This document shows, piece after piece, positions 31,568 to 60,856 of a DNA stretch of 64,000 bases. The stretch is taken from positions 5,385,635 through 5,449,634 of the forward strand of contig CAXIPT010000003.1 of assembly GCA_964030475.1 (NCBI GenBank). Direction: 5' to 3'. The number at the start of each line of letters is the position of its first letter. The first letter of the stretch is position 1. The position numbers and the translations under genes are program-made. The notes beneath the pieces were generated by a model. The model was not told where the DNA came from. It searched no databases and saw nothing but the letters and a program-made list of their open reading frames with translations. The stretch is from Tethya wilhelma (Eukaryota; Porifera; Demospongiae; Tethyida; Tethyidae).

Positions 31568-33931
31568 ATGACTGAAGAAAACACCCATGAGTTGGGGGCA
31601 ACCAGCTCTGAATCTGATGATGAAACATCTTCTCACAGTGTGGAATGTTATCTTCCTTTCAAACTTCAAGATCTTTGCCTCATTACAATCATCAACGAAC
31701 TAGACTGCTACCCAATTGAGCTGTTGGCACTGTTACCTCGTCACTTGCGGTACCGTCTCCTCAGCAATGTCCCAAATTATGATCTCAACAGATTAGACCA
31801 CACTCCCATTGCTGCGGGGATAGACACAAATGAACTGTGGAAGGCAAAAATAGTTTCTCCATTCTTTAGTACAAATCAAGTAAGCACATTTCCTTGGGAT
31901 ATCGATGATGACTTCTTGTTTGCTACTCCCTTTGTAGCCAAGAAATACTTGGAACAAGTCTTGGAGCCATCTGAGGATGACCTACTACCATGTGTGGTAG
32001 CTGCCATGAAAAGGAGATCACCAAAAGAGCTCTATTTTCTCATTTTGTTGTGGGACATCATTCAGCATATTTATTATAAAGCCAACAGTGAGTATCCGTT
32101 TGATCTTGATCAGGTAGAATATGCTGGCACCCTTGATAATCTTGCCGCTGTACGTAGCCACGAATTTCTTGCCATTGAACTCTCAGGTGTCACAAAGGAC
32201 TTTGAGCGGGAGAAACGTAAGTTTAATGTGTACGAAAGTGATACCTTGGATAGTTACCGTCGAATGTGGAGAAAACAAGCCACTCCTCTTGCCAGATGTA
32301 AGAGACGTGATGTGGGTGTAGGGGGTGACACCCATCTACTGCTGATCCCTCAATGCCTGTTGCCCATTCATCAGAGTAGGAATGCATTAGAACTACTCAA
32401 TCATCTCGTAATTGGTTGTGGCATTCAACCATTGAATTTGAGCATTGACCATGTTAACGTGTTGTATTCTGCTGATTCTAAGTTGAAGACCTGCTTTCCT
32501 GCAGATGCTACAGATGAAAAGAATTATAATTTTGTAAAAGTGATGTTTGGTAAAGTAGTCTTTCTAGAATTGCTCAATATCTACCCTGAAAATGTTGATC
32601 TGTTGCACTTTATCATTGAGTCAGTCGTCAAGAGTGAAAGCAAGTGTGCACTGAAGGTACTGGAACTTGGTGCATCATTTGCAAATAAGTCAGAAGGAAG
32701 ATTGGATTTGAGTTTCCTCTCACCGTTCCTTTGCACTCTACCCAATGATCCTCCCAGCCTTCCTCACTATCAAGGATTGAGTGTGCTTAAAGTTGGTTCA
32801 CCTGTGGAGCCTGACTCTCTCCCTTACCTCACTGCACTGATTGAACAGCAACATTCTCTCAATCGTGTTGATCTTATGCTTCTTGATTCTTGCCAAGACA
32901 ATGGTGAACTTGAGTTGAACCTATCAGCAGCTGATTCTATGCTATACGATGCATTCTCTAAGTTTGTTAACTGCACCAACTTTAAAACACTTACCCTTAG
33001 CGTCAAGTGCAGATTGACCTCACCCAAGAAAGAGCACCAAAGTATGTTTCCCTTCTCCAAATTATTACACAGCTTCATACTTTCTCCTTGTGCAAACAAA
33101 CAAATTCTTCAGTTCAAGCATATCAATAGCTCACCACCTAAAGAGTTGACCCCTCTTGTTTACTCATCATCAGGAGATGCAATGCAGCCTCCTGATTGTG
33201 GAACAGAACACAAGTTTCTTGCTTATCATCCAGATGACAACAGGCTCATCATTACATACCTCATTCAACTCCCAATTATCCAACTTCGAGAATTAGTATT
33301 CAAGTTTGAGAAAGGAAGTGAATCGCTCTTTAGTCAATTGTCCCACCACCCCAACCTGAGAGTAGACGAATTTCGTATAAATTTTCAAACAAAAGACAAG
33401 GAAATACAATTGCAATTCTCTACACTTTGTCAAGATTTTGAACGAATCTTCCAAATGTGTACTCTCAAGAAATTCTGCTTGTCATGTTACAGGATATGTT
33501 ATAGCGAGATAAAGAAGGCTCTGGTAGTGGGTTTGCATCAACAGGCACAAGTCTGTTCCCTACAAAAGCTTCGTTTAGAGTTTGTAGATTGGAGTAGGAG
33601 TACAGGAAAATATAGCAAGTCTGAATTCAAAGAATTGTGGAGTGCGATCTTTACTCTACCTCAAGTGGATCGGTTTGAATTTGAAGTAGACACATCTTCT
33701 AGTGTAACTTCCGACTTCATTGACATGTTTGACATTATTAGTGACTGCCAGAAGGAATTTTCTATAGAGAAAAAGAAGCTCAAGTCAATTCAACTGCCCC
33801 TACATGAAGACGACGATTTCACTGAAATTTGGAAGGAAGGGGAGCTGGATTGCTTCAAAACTGTCACACATAGCCTGAACATGATGTTACACTATTATCG
33901 GCGTTCGCCTGAACGTCTTTCATGCTTTTAA
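31568..33931 (+). CDS. BC-box/LRR-like family, copy 5 (787 aa)
   Basis: Intact single-exon frame. The first ATG of the family type (MTEENTHELGATSSESDDE) is at 31568; the frame is open further upstream but without an ATG. It has the BC-box-like LQDLCLITI, LPRHLRYRLL and the GIDTNELWKAKI hinge. The TKWKDLPEC segment of the paralogues is shortened to TKDFERE. The second half shares YRRSP, LSCF ending and SCYRICYSEIKKAL with copy 6, so copies 5 and 6 form a subgroup in which the WLCFSEIKK of the others is replaced. No frame damage is seen. Confidence 0.75.
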   Translation: MTEENTHELGATSSESDDETSSHSVECYLPFKLQDLCLITIINELDCYPIELLALLPRHLRYRLLSNVPNYDLNRLDHTPIAAGIDTNELWKAKIVSPFFSTNQVSTFPWDIDDDFLFATPFVAKKYLEQVLEPSEDDLLPCVVAAMKRRSPKELYFLILLWDIIQHIYYKANSEYPFDLDQVEYAGTLDNLAAVRSHEFLAIELSGVTKDFEREKRKFNVYESDTLDSYRRMWRKQATPLARCKRRDVGVGGDTHLLLIPQCLLPIHQSRNALELLNHLVIGCGIQPLNLSIDHVNVLYSADSKLKTCFPADATDEKNYNFVKVMFGKVVFLELLNIYPENVDLLHFIIESVVKSESKCALKVLELGASFANKSEGRLDLSFLSPFLCTLPNDPPSLPHYQGLSVLKVGSPVEPDSLPYLTALIEQQHSLNRVDLMLLDSCQDNGELELNLSAADSMLYDAFSKFVNCTNFKTLTLSVKCRLTSPKKEHQSMFPFSKLLHSFILSPCANKQILQFKHINSSPPKELTPLVYSSSGDAMQPPDCGTEHKFLAYHPDDNRLIITYLIQLPIIQLRELVFKFEKGSESLFSQLSHHPNLRVDEFRINFQTKDKEIQLQFSTLCQDFERIFQMCTLKKFCLSCYRICYSEIKKALVVGLHQQAQVCSLQKLRLEFVDWSRSTGKYSKSEFKELWSAIFTLPQVDRFEFEVDTSSSVTSDFIDMFDIISDCQKEFSIEKKKLKSIQLPLHEDDDFTEIWKEGELDCFKTVTHSLNMMLHYYRRSPERLSCF

Positions 33932-34141
33932 ATGTTTGTGTGTGAATGTATTGTTGCATGTGTACTTCATGTAGCGTAGCTAGACACAGATGTGTAGCTA
34001 AAGTGACATGTGATATTTAAATTTGCGTTTGGAACTTAGCTTGGCTGCTTGGCAATGGTTAATTAGTCGGGCGGAGCCTGACTAGGCAATGGTGGGATGG
34101 GTTTCCTATTTCTAATTTTTGCTCACCTGAACGTCTAGATA

Positions 34142-36451
34142 ATGGCTGCTGAAGAAAACACCTTAGAGTTAACCAGTGCACCTTCTCATGATGTGGAAAG
34201 TTGTCTTCCTTTCAAACTTCAAAATCTTTGCCTTATTACAATCATCAATGAACTAGACTGCTACCCAATCGAGCTGTTGGCACTGTTACCTCATCACTTG
34301 TGCTACCGTCTCCTCAGCAATGTCCCAAGTTATGATCTCAACAGATTAGACCACACTCCCATTGCTGCGGGGATAGACACAGATGAACTGTGGAAGGCAA
34401 AGATTGATTCTCCATTCTTTAGTACAAATGAAGTAAAATCATATCCATGGGAAAGTGATGTTGTCTTCTTGTTTGCTGCTCCCTTGGTAGCTGATATATA
34501 CTTGGAACGAGTCTTGAAGCCATCTGAGGACGACCTACTACCATGTGTGGTAGCTGCCATGGAAATGAGGTCACCAAAAGAACTCTACTTTCTCATTTTG
34601 TTGTGGGATATAATCAAGTACGTGCACAATGCCAGCAGTGAGTATTTGTTTGATCTTGATCAGGTAGAATATGCTCTTGATAACCTTGCTGCTGTACGGA
34701 GCCACGAATTTCTTGCCATTGAACTCCCAGGTGCCATGAAGTGGAAAGACCTCCCTGAATGTAGGGACTTTGAGCGGGAAGAACGTAAGTTTGATGAGTA
34801 CGAGAGTAATACCTTAAATAGTTATCGTCAAATGTGGAGAAAACAAGCCACTCCCCTTGCCAGATGTAAGAGACGTGATATGGGTGTAGGGGGTGACACC
34901 CATCTACTGCTGATCCCTCAACGCCTGTTGCCCATTCATCAGAGTAGGAATGTGTTAGAACTACTCAATCATCTCGTGATTGGTTGTAGCATTCAACCAT
35001 TGAATTTGAGCATTGACAATGTTAACATGTTGTATTCTGCTGATTCTAAGTTGAAGACCTGCTTTCCTGCAGATGCTACAGATGAAAAGAATTATAATTT
35101 TGTGAAAACGCTGTTTGGTAAAGTTGTCTTTCTAGAATTACTTAATATCTACCCTGAAAATGTTCATCTCTTACACTTTATCATTGAGTCAACTGTCAAG
35201 AATGAAAGCAAGTGTACACTGAAGGCACTGGAACTCAAAGCTTCGATTCACTCAGTAGCTATAGGCAGATTTGATTTGAGTTTCCTCTCACCGTTCCTTT
35301 GCACTCTACCCAATGATCCTCCCAGCCTTCCTCACTATCAAGGATTGAGTGTGCTTAAAGTTGGTTCACCTGTGGAGCCTGACTCTCTCCCTTACCTCAC
35401 TGCACTGATTGAACAGCAACATTCTCTCAATCGTGTTTATCTTACGCTTCTTGATTCTTGCCAAGACAATGGCGAACTTGAGTTGATACTATCAGCAGCT
35501 GATTCTATGCTCTATGATGCATCCTCTAAGTTTGTTAACTGCAAGAACTTTAAAACACTTACCCTCAGCTTTCACTGCAGATTGACCTCACCCAAGAAAG
35601 AGCACCAAAGTATGTTTCCATTCTCCAAATTATTACACAGCTTCATACTTTCTCCTTGTGCAAACAAACAAATTCTTCAGTTCGAACGTATCAATAGCTC
35701 ACTTCCTAAAGAGTTGACCCCTCTTGTTTACTCATCATCAGGAGATGCAATGCAGCCTCCTGATTGTAGAACAGAACACAAGTTGCTTACATATCATCCA
35801 GATGACAACAGCCTCATTATCACTTACCTCATTCAACTCCCAATAATCCAACTTCGAGAGTTGGTGTTCAAGTTTGAGAAAGGCACTGAATTGCTCTTTA
35901 GTCAATTGTCCCACCACCCCAACCTGAAAGTGAATAAATTCTGTATAGATTTCGAAGTAAAAGACAAAGAAGTATTGCAATTCTCTACACTTTGTCAAGA
36001 TTTTGAACGAATCTTCCAAACGTGTACTCTCAAGAAATTCTACTTGTCTTGTTACGGGATGTGTTGTAGTGAGATAAAGAAGGCGCTGGTAGTGGGCTTG
36101 CATCAGCAGGCACAAGTCTGTTCCCTACAAAAGCTTCGTTTTGAGTATGTAGATTGGAAATATAGCAAGTCTGAATTTAAAGAGTTGTGGAGTGCGATCT
36201 TCACTTTACCTCAAGTGGATCAGTTCAAATTTGAAGTAGACACATCTCGCAATATAACTTCCGACTTCATTGGCATGTGCGATATTATTAGTGACTGCCA
36301 AAAAGAATTTTCTATAGAGAGAAAGAAGCTCAAGTTAATTCAACTAACCCTACATGAAGGCGGGCATGTCACTGAAATTTGGGAGGAAGGGGATCTGGAG
36401 GTGGATTGCTTCAAAACTGTTACACATTGCCTGGACATCATTTTAGTTTGA
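34142..36451 (+). CDS. BC-box/LRR-like family, copy 6 (769 aa, shortened C-terminus)
   Basis: Single-exon frame of 769 aa with a short lead (MAAEENTLELTSAPS), BC-box-like LQNLCLITI and LPHHLCYRLL. It is closest to copy 5. The frame ends early: paralogues continue past the final helix with YYRRSPERLSCF, and here the DNA for that ending is still visible (ACTACTATCGGCGTTCACC) but a small indel creates a stop after DIILV. Loss of about a dozen residues may or may not matter. Its upstream region lacks the ACGACCTTTGCC motif seen before copies 3-5. Confidence 0.72.
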   Translation: MAAEENTLELTSAPSHDVESCLPFKLQNLCLITIINELDCYPIELLALLPHHLCYRLLSNVPSYDLNRLDHTPIAAGIDTDELWKAKIDSPFFSTNEVKSYPWESDVVFLFAAPLVADIYLERVLKPSEDDLLPCVVAAMEMRSPKELYFLILLWDIIKYVHNASSEYLFDLDQVEYALDNLAAVRSHEFLAIELPGAMKWKDLPECRDFEREERKFDEYESNTLNSYRQMWRKQATPLARCKRRDMGVGGDTHLLLIPQRLLPIHQSRNVLELLNHLVIGCSIQPLNLSIDNVNMLYSADSKLKTCFPADATDEKNYNFVKTLFGKVVFLELLNIYPENVHLLHFIIESTVKNESKCTLKALELKASIHSVAIGRFDLSFLSPFLCTLPNDPPSLPHYQGLSVLKVGSPVEPDSLPYLTALIEQQHSLNRVYLTLLDSCQDNGELELILSAADSMLYDASSKFVNCKNFKTLTLSFHCRLTSPKKEHQSMFPFSKLLHSFILSPCANKQILQFERINSSLPKELTPLVYSSSGDAMQPPDCRTEHKLLTYHPDDNSLIITYLIQLPIIQLRELVFKFEKGTELLFSQLSHHPNLKVNKFCIDFEVKDKEVLQFSTLCQDFERIFQTCTLKKFYLSCYGMCCSEIKKALVVGLHQQAQVCSLQKLRFEYVDWKYSKSEFKELWSAIFTLPQVDQFKFEVDTSRNITSDFIGMCDIISDCQKEFSIERKKLKLIQLTLHEGGHVTEIWEEGDLEVDCFKTVTHCLDIILV

Positions 36452-36813
36452 ACTACTATCGGCGTTCACCTGAACGTCTTTATGCTTTTAAATGTTTGTT
36501 TGTGAATGTATTATTGTATGTGGATCCATGTAGCTAGACATAATTAAAGTGACATAAATATTATGACTTATATTCACGCGTTTGAAACGTGAAATTTGGG
36601 AGACAGACAGGGATGTTCCTTCAAAACTATTATTGGACCTATTGTTTAACTATATATTGATATTCACCCAAAGTTGTTAATTTCCATGTGGGTTTGCAGG
36701 CTCATGTCATAGAATTTCGCGCGTTTTGAATCATATCCGCGCATTTTTTCGAATTATAGCACACCTGCCTAGTTCTGTTCCCGTCCTGTGCTCTCTTGTC
36801 CTCGGTCTGCTAA
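36452..36813. other. Intergenic, copy 6 to TBC1D23
   Basis: The first part is the decayed 3' flank of copy 6. The GC-richer stretch after 36700 is probably the TBC1D23 promoter and 5' UTR. No coding region seen. Confidence 0.5.
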
Positions 36814-52351
<15,538 letters not shown>

Positions 52352-52576
52352 CAGTTGTGAATGGTATTGAATATACATGTATGTCACATCAATTTTGTAT
52401 GATAGTGAATTTTGCATTACTGCTACGCATATATGATGTTACTATCAGCTTTTATTCAGGTTCCTTTTTTTGTTGTTTTTTGATCATATTATAAGTGATA
52501 TTCCTTTCGTTTCATTGGTGATGCTGGGTGACTTTTCAAAGCTCAAAATAGTTGTTTGAGATAAAACGCCTAATGT

Positions 52577-52971
52577 TCATGATGTACTTTGCTTAGCTCT
52601 ACGGAACAGTAGGATGTGAGGTTCTGCAGAATATGTGTTTGTGTATGTATCCCATAAAAAAGTTATGCTTGTACATCATTTTCACAACCAACCTGGTTTA
52701 TGCACCATGTAGTGGATCCATCCTCTGGATTGCTGAACACCCAGCTTTCTCCACTCTGGCTCACTCATGAGCTTGCCTTTAGGTACCAGTGCAGCTATAT
52801 CTTTTGGAAGGATGACATGTCTGCAGTGGGACATTTTACAGTATATACTTAGAAACATTTTGAATAGGTGGAGCTCAAAGCTCATTTTTAGGTGGAGCTG
52901 CATGTGACTGACCTGTATTCAAAGATGTCGTCAAAGTACTTCTCTGAGTAGCAAATTTGGTTGACAGGCAT
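52577..52971 (-). CDS. CKS1: CKS1/CKS2 cyclin-dependent kinase regulatory subunit
   Basis: Three exons on the minus strand, 52913-52971, 52693-52820 and 52577-52623, encode 77 aa (human CKS1B 79). The protein is diagnostic throughout: [48 protein letters not shown], then [12 protein letters not shown]. It carries the CDK-binding surface and the [12 protein letters not shown] hinge/strand-exchange motif. Exon 2 alone would end in HKPGWL; the third exon was found because that donor (CCAG|GTTGG) joins in phase to GAACCTCACATCCTACTGTTCC. CKS proteins bind CDKs and phosphothreonines and assist SCF-Skp2. Convergent with TBC1D23, head to head with DHX33 (189 bp between starts). Confidence 0.93.
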
Positions 52972-53160
52972 CGCAAGTAAGTGGTGCAATGTGTCGTATA
53001 AAGGTATTACTTCTCTTGTTTACATCCTCCAGCGCCTGCCTCGTCCACTGTGAAGTGGCAGCTGTCCTGAATGCTGGATGGCGCCAGTGCATGCGTGGTG
53101 TGCAGTTATTAGAATACACATGATTAATGGTGCTTGCATGGTTTTGGTTTTCAGGCAGCC

Positions 53161-55935
<2,775 letters not shown>

Positions 55936-56124
55936 TGTTATGATCTATCTCAATATGAAGACCAGCAGTGTATGTTCTACAATTTAGTTACATATCAGTA
56001 GCCATGATTTTATTCATTGTCAAACTACATAGTAATGTGTAACATCTTGGTAAACTATAATTTTTTCATTCTGATACAAACCTCAGATTTAACATGTGTG
56101 TTTCTGTGTGTTGTAATCATATTG

Positions 56125-56760
56125 TAAGCTTTTCCAGTCATTTGTATAATTCTATTAGCTCTTCACACTGTTGATGTGTTTGTCTAAAAATTGGTATAGC
56201 TTTCATGGCATCTTCAACTTTTTGAAGATCTAATGGAGGGTGAGCAATTTCTAGACGAACCTCTTTCACAGCCCTTATAGCTGTATAGTATCCTCTTTTC
56301 CATCCTAGTTTTGTTTTAAATCACACCATTTTTCTTGGGCCTTCTTAAGGTTTTCCTTTCCATCATCGTCATCATCAAGTTGAAAGATTTCCATATAAAA
56401 TTCTTTACCTGTAAGTGCCTCAAGCATGTCCACTAAATTAAATATGTGGTTGTTAGGTACAGTGCAGTCATTTAGAACTTTTTTGATTATTTGAGCTTCT
56501 ATCTGTTTTGGTAGTTCTCCTACCATCAACTTGTGTTGACCAGAAATTAGTTCTTGGGATTCCTCCTGTAATTTCTTGACTTCATTCTTGTTTTCCCTCG
56601 TTGTTGTGTCAAGTTGTTGTTCTAGTTACTTCTCTGTTTTGTTATCATATCTTCAAGCTGTTCATTTTCTTTGTGAAGCTCTTCAACCTCTTATGTGAAC
56701 TTTTCAGTCACCTCTTGTAGTTTTTGTTTAAGTTCAGCCTTCCTTTGATCCTAATTGGTA
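56125..56760 (-). pseudogene. Degraded coiled-coil family copy downstream of DHX33
   Basis: Minus-strand fragment with VGELPKQIEAQIIKKVLNDC, LEALTGKEFYMEIFQLDDDDDGKENLKKAQEKW in one frame. A one-base loss then shifts the rest (AHPPLDLQKVEDAM... ELIELYK), and there is an in-frame stop near the end. No first exon was found. It corresponds to 41750-42650, which additionally carries a MITE. Confidence 0.75.
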
Positions 56761-57159
56761 CTTGTAAATATAATCGCACCAATTTATTTTAGGAGGCAGT
56801 AAATGAATAATGACACAAAACAAAATGCTATCAAGCAGACAAATCATAAGCTCAATGTTCACAATAGGTATCAACGTTTTAGTTATTGTTGCTTTTGTTA
56901 CTTTTTATAATCATATAATTATCATTACACTTCAGTACCATGCATATATAGTGCATATGCCTAACCCCTTTATGTGTCCACATGATATAATTTGTGTACT
57001 CTGTATTCAATTTGGTAAGCTTGCATTAAGCTATATAATGGATGATCATAACACAAACACACATACAAGTTATAATGTCAAAACAATTGCAACAATTACG
57101 GCATACGTGTACACATACATGTAGTATTTCATGGTTTATATAGATGCAAAATATTATAT

Positions 57160-58821
57160 TCATGGAGCTTTTAATTGTTTGTATACTTCAATTAACCCTT
57201 GACAGTCAGACTTTGTGTCTGCATCAGATTCTATTTCTTGTATGCTGCCATTTGCGATAGTTTCTTCTACAAGTTGAAGATCAAATGGTGGATGTGCATG
57301 GCCACGACGAAGATTCTTGACTGCCCTTAAGGCAGAGGAATGATCTGGTGCCCAGCCAACCTTACTTTGAAGTTGGTCCCATTTTTCCTTGGCTTTTCTT
57401 TGGTTGTCTTTACCATCATCACCAGGTTTACGTTTGAAGATGTCCATAAGGGTTCCTCTGCCTTCTATTGCATCTATCATTTGATCTAAGTAGTTTATGT
57501 TGTGTCTACGATGAGTGCAGTCTCCTAAAACCTTTTGAATTATTTCTTTCTCTATTTCAAATGCCAGTTGCCCAACCATTAAAGTGTTCTCATTGCAAGT
57601 TAGAGTTTCAAGTTTTCTATTTAATCCTTTGATTTTATCCTCATGTTTTGCAACGGTTCGTTTAGTGTCTCTTAATTCATCTTCTACACGTTTGAACCTT
57701 GCTTCAAATTCACTAAACTTTATTTCTCTGTCATGTTTCAATTTCTTGATTTCATCTTCATGTTTTTTGGTTTCTGCCTGAAGTTGTCGCTCATGTTTTT
57801 TGCTCATCTCCTTCAGTTTTTGATTTAGTGTTTTTATTTCAGATTTTGTCTCTTCGAGTTTGTTCTTCAAATTTGGAATAACTGTATCTTCTTCAAGGTC
57901 CCCAACCTTTCCTAGAACTGCTCTAACTAAGTCTAAACATGTCGCTACCACTTCAAACAGTACCCTGCAAGAATCTTCTGTGTTCACATTGTCTTCATTC
58001 ACTATTGAATCCTTGAGGGGACCATTCACACTAGATTTCAACTGGTCTACAATCTATTATGTACAGAATCATAATGCACGTCACATTGATCGTAACTAAC
58101 AATAACTTACTGTATTTTTGCTCCTTATTGATGAACTGACTTATATTATTTGCTGTATACTCTCTCCATAATAATATTATGTACATTAAATTACTTATAT
58201 AGAATTATGTGAAATATGAAATGACATAGCCTTGTACCCAGGCTCTCCCCTTGACCTTTCAGGGAGGGGCCTAGGTACAAGGCTAGAAAATTTAGTGACT
58301 TATCTTATTTGCTGTATACTCTCTCTGTATGGTTGAAATGACTTAAACTTTTGATGTTATCTTTACTGTATTATTATGTAATGTAATCATGAGACATCAT
58401 CATAGTTCCTATTGTCAATTATTAATCATATCCATTGAAATTCCCGAGTCTACTGTTAACCTAATGAATTTCTCTCCTGATAATATGTACATTAATATGC
58501 TTCAATAATACCATGATAACAACACTGTTAGTGTTATTGTACTCAAATTTCTCAGGTAGACATACTGTACTTGTATTTTGGAATTGTTTTTATTGTTGTT
58601 ACAGTATTGACGGTTATTGTAAGTATAATTTACACTATACATAATGACAGTCTAATCCCACTTCGAGACCCTCCCAATCATATATGGTGGGTTAGAGGGT
58701 TTAGACTACGATGTATATCTCTCACCTCATACATATCTGAAACACAGACAGCCTCATTCTGTAGCTTTCCTTGAAGCTTCCCAATGTTTGCTTTCAAAGT
58801 CATTACTTCTGAAAGAGCCAT
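57160..58821 (-). CDS. Coiled-coil family member D (329 aa)
   Basis: Two exons on the minus strand, 58726-58821 (MALSEVMTLKANIGKLQGKLQNEAVCVSDMYE) and 57160-58053, both phase 0. It is nearly the same as member A (43075): NVNTEDSCRVLFEVVATCLDLVRAVLGKV, the Lys/Glu coiled coil, LMVGQLAFEIEKEIIQKVLGD, KAKEKWDQLQSKVGW and AVKNLRRGHAHPPFDLQLVEETI. Differences are spread and conservative, with several in-frame indels. The intron holds the same palindromic element as in A (58228-58287). A TGCGCATGCGTT site lies about 340 bp upstream (59160). Function unknown; possible HEPN-like C-terminus by the R-x4-H pattern. Confidence 0.72.
58228..58287. repeat. Palindromic 'GCCT-GTACCCAGGC' element
   Basis: TAGCCTTGTACCCAGGCTC ... 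GGGCCTAGGTACAAGGCTA, with the same core as 44085-44141. Confidence 0.8.
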
Positions 58822-59542
58822 AACTATATCCAAGAGTCTAAATGTGTACTTTCCAGTTGAGTGCAACACAGTAATAAGATTTTCAGTCTTCTCAATTGAT
58901 CCTAATTATAATTGTTAACACAACAGATTGGCTTTGGTAGCCACGAAGATATCACAGTTGATAAATATAAGTGTTCAATGCTCTTGCTTGTTTTCCTTAA
59001 TAATAATAATTAATAATGTCAAAACCACTTAGTAATATATAACGTACTAATAACTACTTAACTAATGACTCAGCATTTCAGTGAAGTACGTAAATTTTAT
59101 GATGACACCGTAATGAACTAGTACATCCTTATAAAGGGTTATACCGATAAATTGGCTAATGCGCATGCGTTATGATAACTATAATAACATTCATATACTT
59201 CTTCCGGTAGACGAAATGAATAATTACGTTTGTTGTAGTAATACCCTACAATGAATTTACATTAATTTTGCTGCACACCATCACCATCATCAGTATAATT
59301 ATATTGATGTGCTTGCCTATCAAGCTGCTCGACTATTATAATTATGTGCTCAAATCAAGAGTCAATGATTGTCGCTTATTACATGAAGCAGTAATAAAAA
59401 TTCATATAAAAACTTGTACAGAAATGTAATAGATTTTATTTCCTAAACACAGCTACTGTACCAATTCTACAATTGAGTCCACGTGTACACATTTCAGCTC
59501 CTCAATAGTCACCACAAAACAAACAATATTATTATTGCAGGG
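58822..59542. other. Intergenic, coiled-coil member D to PLPP6
   Basis: AT-rich with an NRF1-like site at 59160; no coding region seen. Confidence 0.5.
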
Positions 59543-60677
59543 TCAAACTCCCCAGAGGAGTCCTAATTGTCTCACCAACTCAAAAACGAAATATCCCCCC
59601 ATCATTCCTGCAGCAATGTCCAACACGTGATGCCTGCCAATGACAACCCTCGAGAGGGACACCAAGAGAGCCCATATGTGCCACAGGTGGGTGTGCAGAT
59701 AGAAGGGAGGCATATAACAAAAGTAGGCTGCAACTGCGACGCATCGAGTGGCGTGTCCCGATGGAAATGCGTAATGATCTATGGAAGAGACGCTCATTGG
59801 TATGGTCCCTTTGTTGACAGGTGGCCGAGGTCTTTTGAAGAGGAGCTTCACTGGAGCTACCAAGAGAATGTCCATTATTAGAATAGTGAGAAGGTTGAGA
59901 CCGTAGTGCAGGTAGAGTTCATTGGAGGTGAATAGGAAGAGAGTGAGTAAGAGTCCACATGAAACAAACCACGGCACTCCATGGCCAGAGAGTTCTAAAC
60001 ACATACAACATGTTTTGAGGAGTCTTTGTGTTGCCGTGGTGGGGTTGGCACCGACACACAGTGAGATGGTTAACTCCTCATCAAGTAATAGAAGTTGATC
60101 TAAGAGACCTGTGGGTTCCTGTACAAGTGTGTGTGTGGGTGGGTGTGGGTATAATAATGTATGGAGAAGTGTAACTATAGCTACATAATTTGACATGGGT
60201 GAAATCATGATGTTCTAAGATTTACACATATTAGAAGAGTTATGGGAGCTCAACAAACAGTGCCAGGAAATTTCTACAGTGGTCAACATGTAGCAGCACA
60301 AGGGCTAGGTGTTAACAACATAACAGGCATTAAACTATTTGAACCATGCCCTGTCTATAAGATATGGGCAAGGACTTGACCTTTGAATGCTGCTTTGGTA
60401 TGTAGTTCTACAGTATACATGGAGGGGCATACATCCCAACCAAGCTCATAATATTTTGAGTTGAATTTGACGTGGTCTGGGCAACACCAAACACTTCTAC
60501 TACAGGTTGTAAATCCCATTGTTCTATAAACAGAGCATTCAAATCGTGTTACTTCATAAAACCTACCCCCGATAATTTTCTACGTTTCGTGGCAGATGTG
60601 CACACGCTACCGTTGGACGAGCCGTTATGAGTAGAACTTGATCCAATCATCTCTTTCAGTATCCATGACTGACTCAT
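59543..60677 (-). CDS. PLPP6: PLPP6-like polyisoprenoid diphosphate phosphatase (PAP2 family)
   Basis: Two exons on the minus strand, 60567-60677 and 59543-60118, encode 228 aa. All three PAP2 motifs are present: KLLFKRPRP (128-136), PSGH (156-159) and SRVVIGRHHVLD (193-204), with the catalytic and proton-relay histidines. Hydrophobic stretches between them give the usual membrane helices. The lead into motif 1 (LELSGHGVPWFV) and LDEEL upstream are typical of PLPP6 (formerly PPAPDC2), which dephosphorylates presqualene and isoprenoid diphosphates in the ER. The first exon supplies a short Ser/Thr-rich N-terminus. The frame upstream of the exon 2 acceptor reads intron (CAC/GTG repeats) and is excluded. 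Divergent from ODAD3, 179 bp between starts. Confidence 0.88.
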
Positions 60678-60816
60678 AACAGTTTTCAATCCACACAGCA
60701 TTGATCACAACAACTCGAAACCAACATCCGACTTCACCCTTTTCACAGTGCAGTACGGTCCACGCCTTTCATATCAGTGAGCTGATCGCAACGTGGTGTG
60801 CACGTGCAAATGGACC

Positions 60817-60830
60817 GTTACCTTAGCAAC
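60817..60830 (+). promoter_or_regulatory. RFX X-box in the ODAD3/PLPP6 divergent promoter
   Basis: GTTACCTTAGCAAC fits the RFX consensus GTNRCC-N(0-3)-RGYAAC exactly, 27 bp before the ODAD3 start codon. RFX factors drive ciliary genes across animals, and ODAD3 is a motile-cilium gene. Confidence 0.7.
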
Positions 60831-60856
60831 AGCGTTGCTTGGCAAAATTGTACACA

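Noticed and set aside
14600..36451. F-box interpretation of the tandem family N-terminus
   Set aside because: The invariant Leu-Cys spacing (LxxxCxxxI) before LPxxLxxxL fits a BC/SOCS box and LRRC41 better than an F-box, which has no such Cys.
59567..59881. Plus-strand 104-codon frame
   Set aside because: It is the exact antisense of the PLPP6 catalytic exon.
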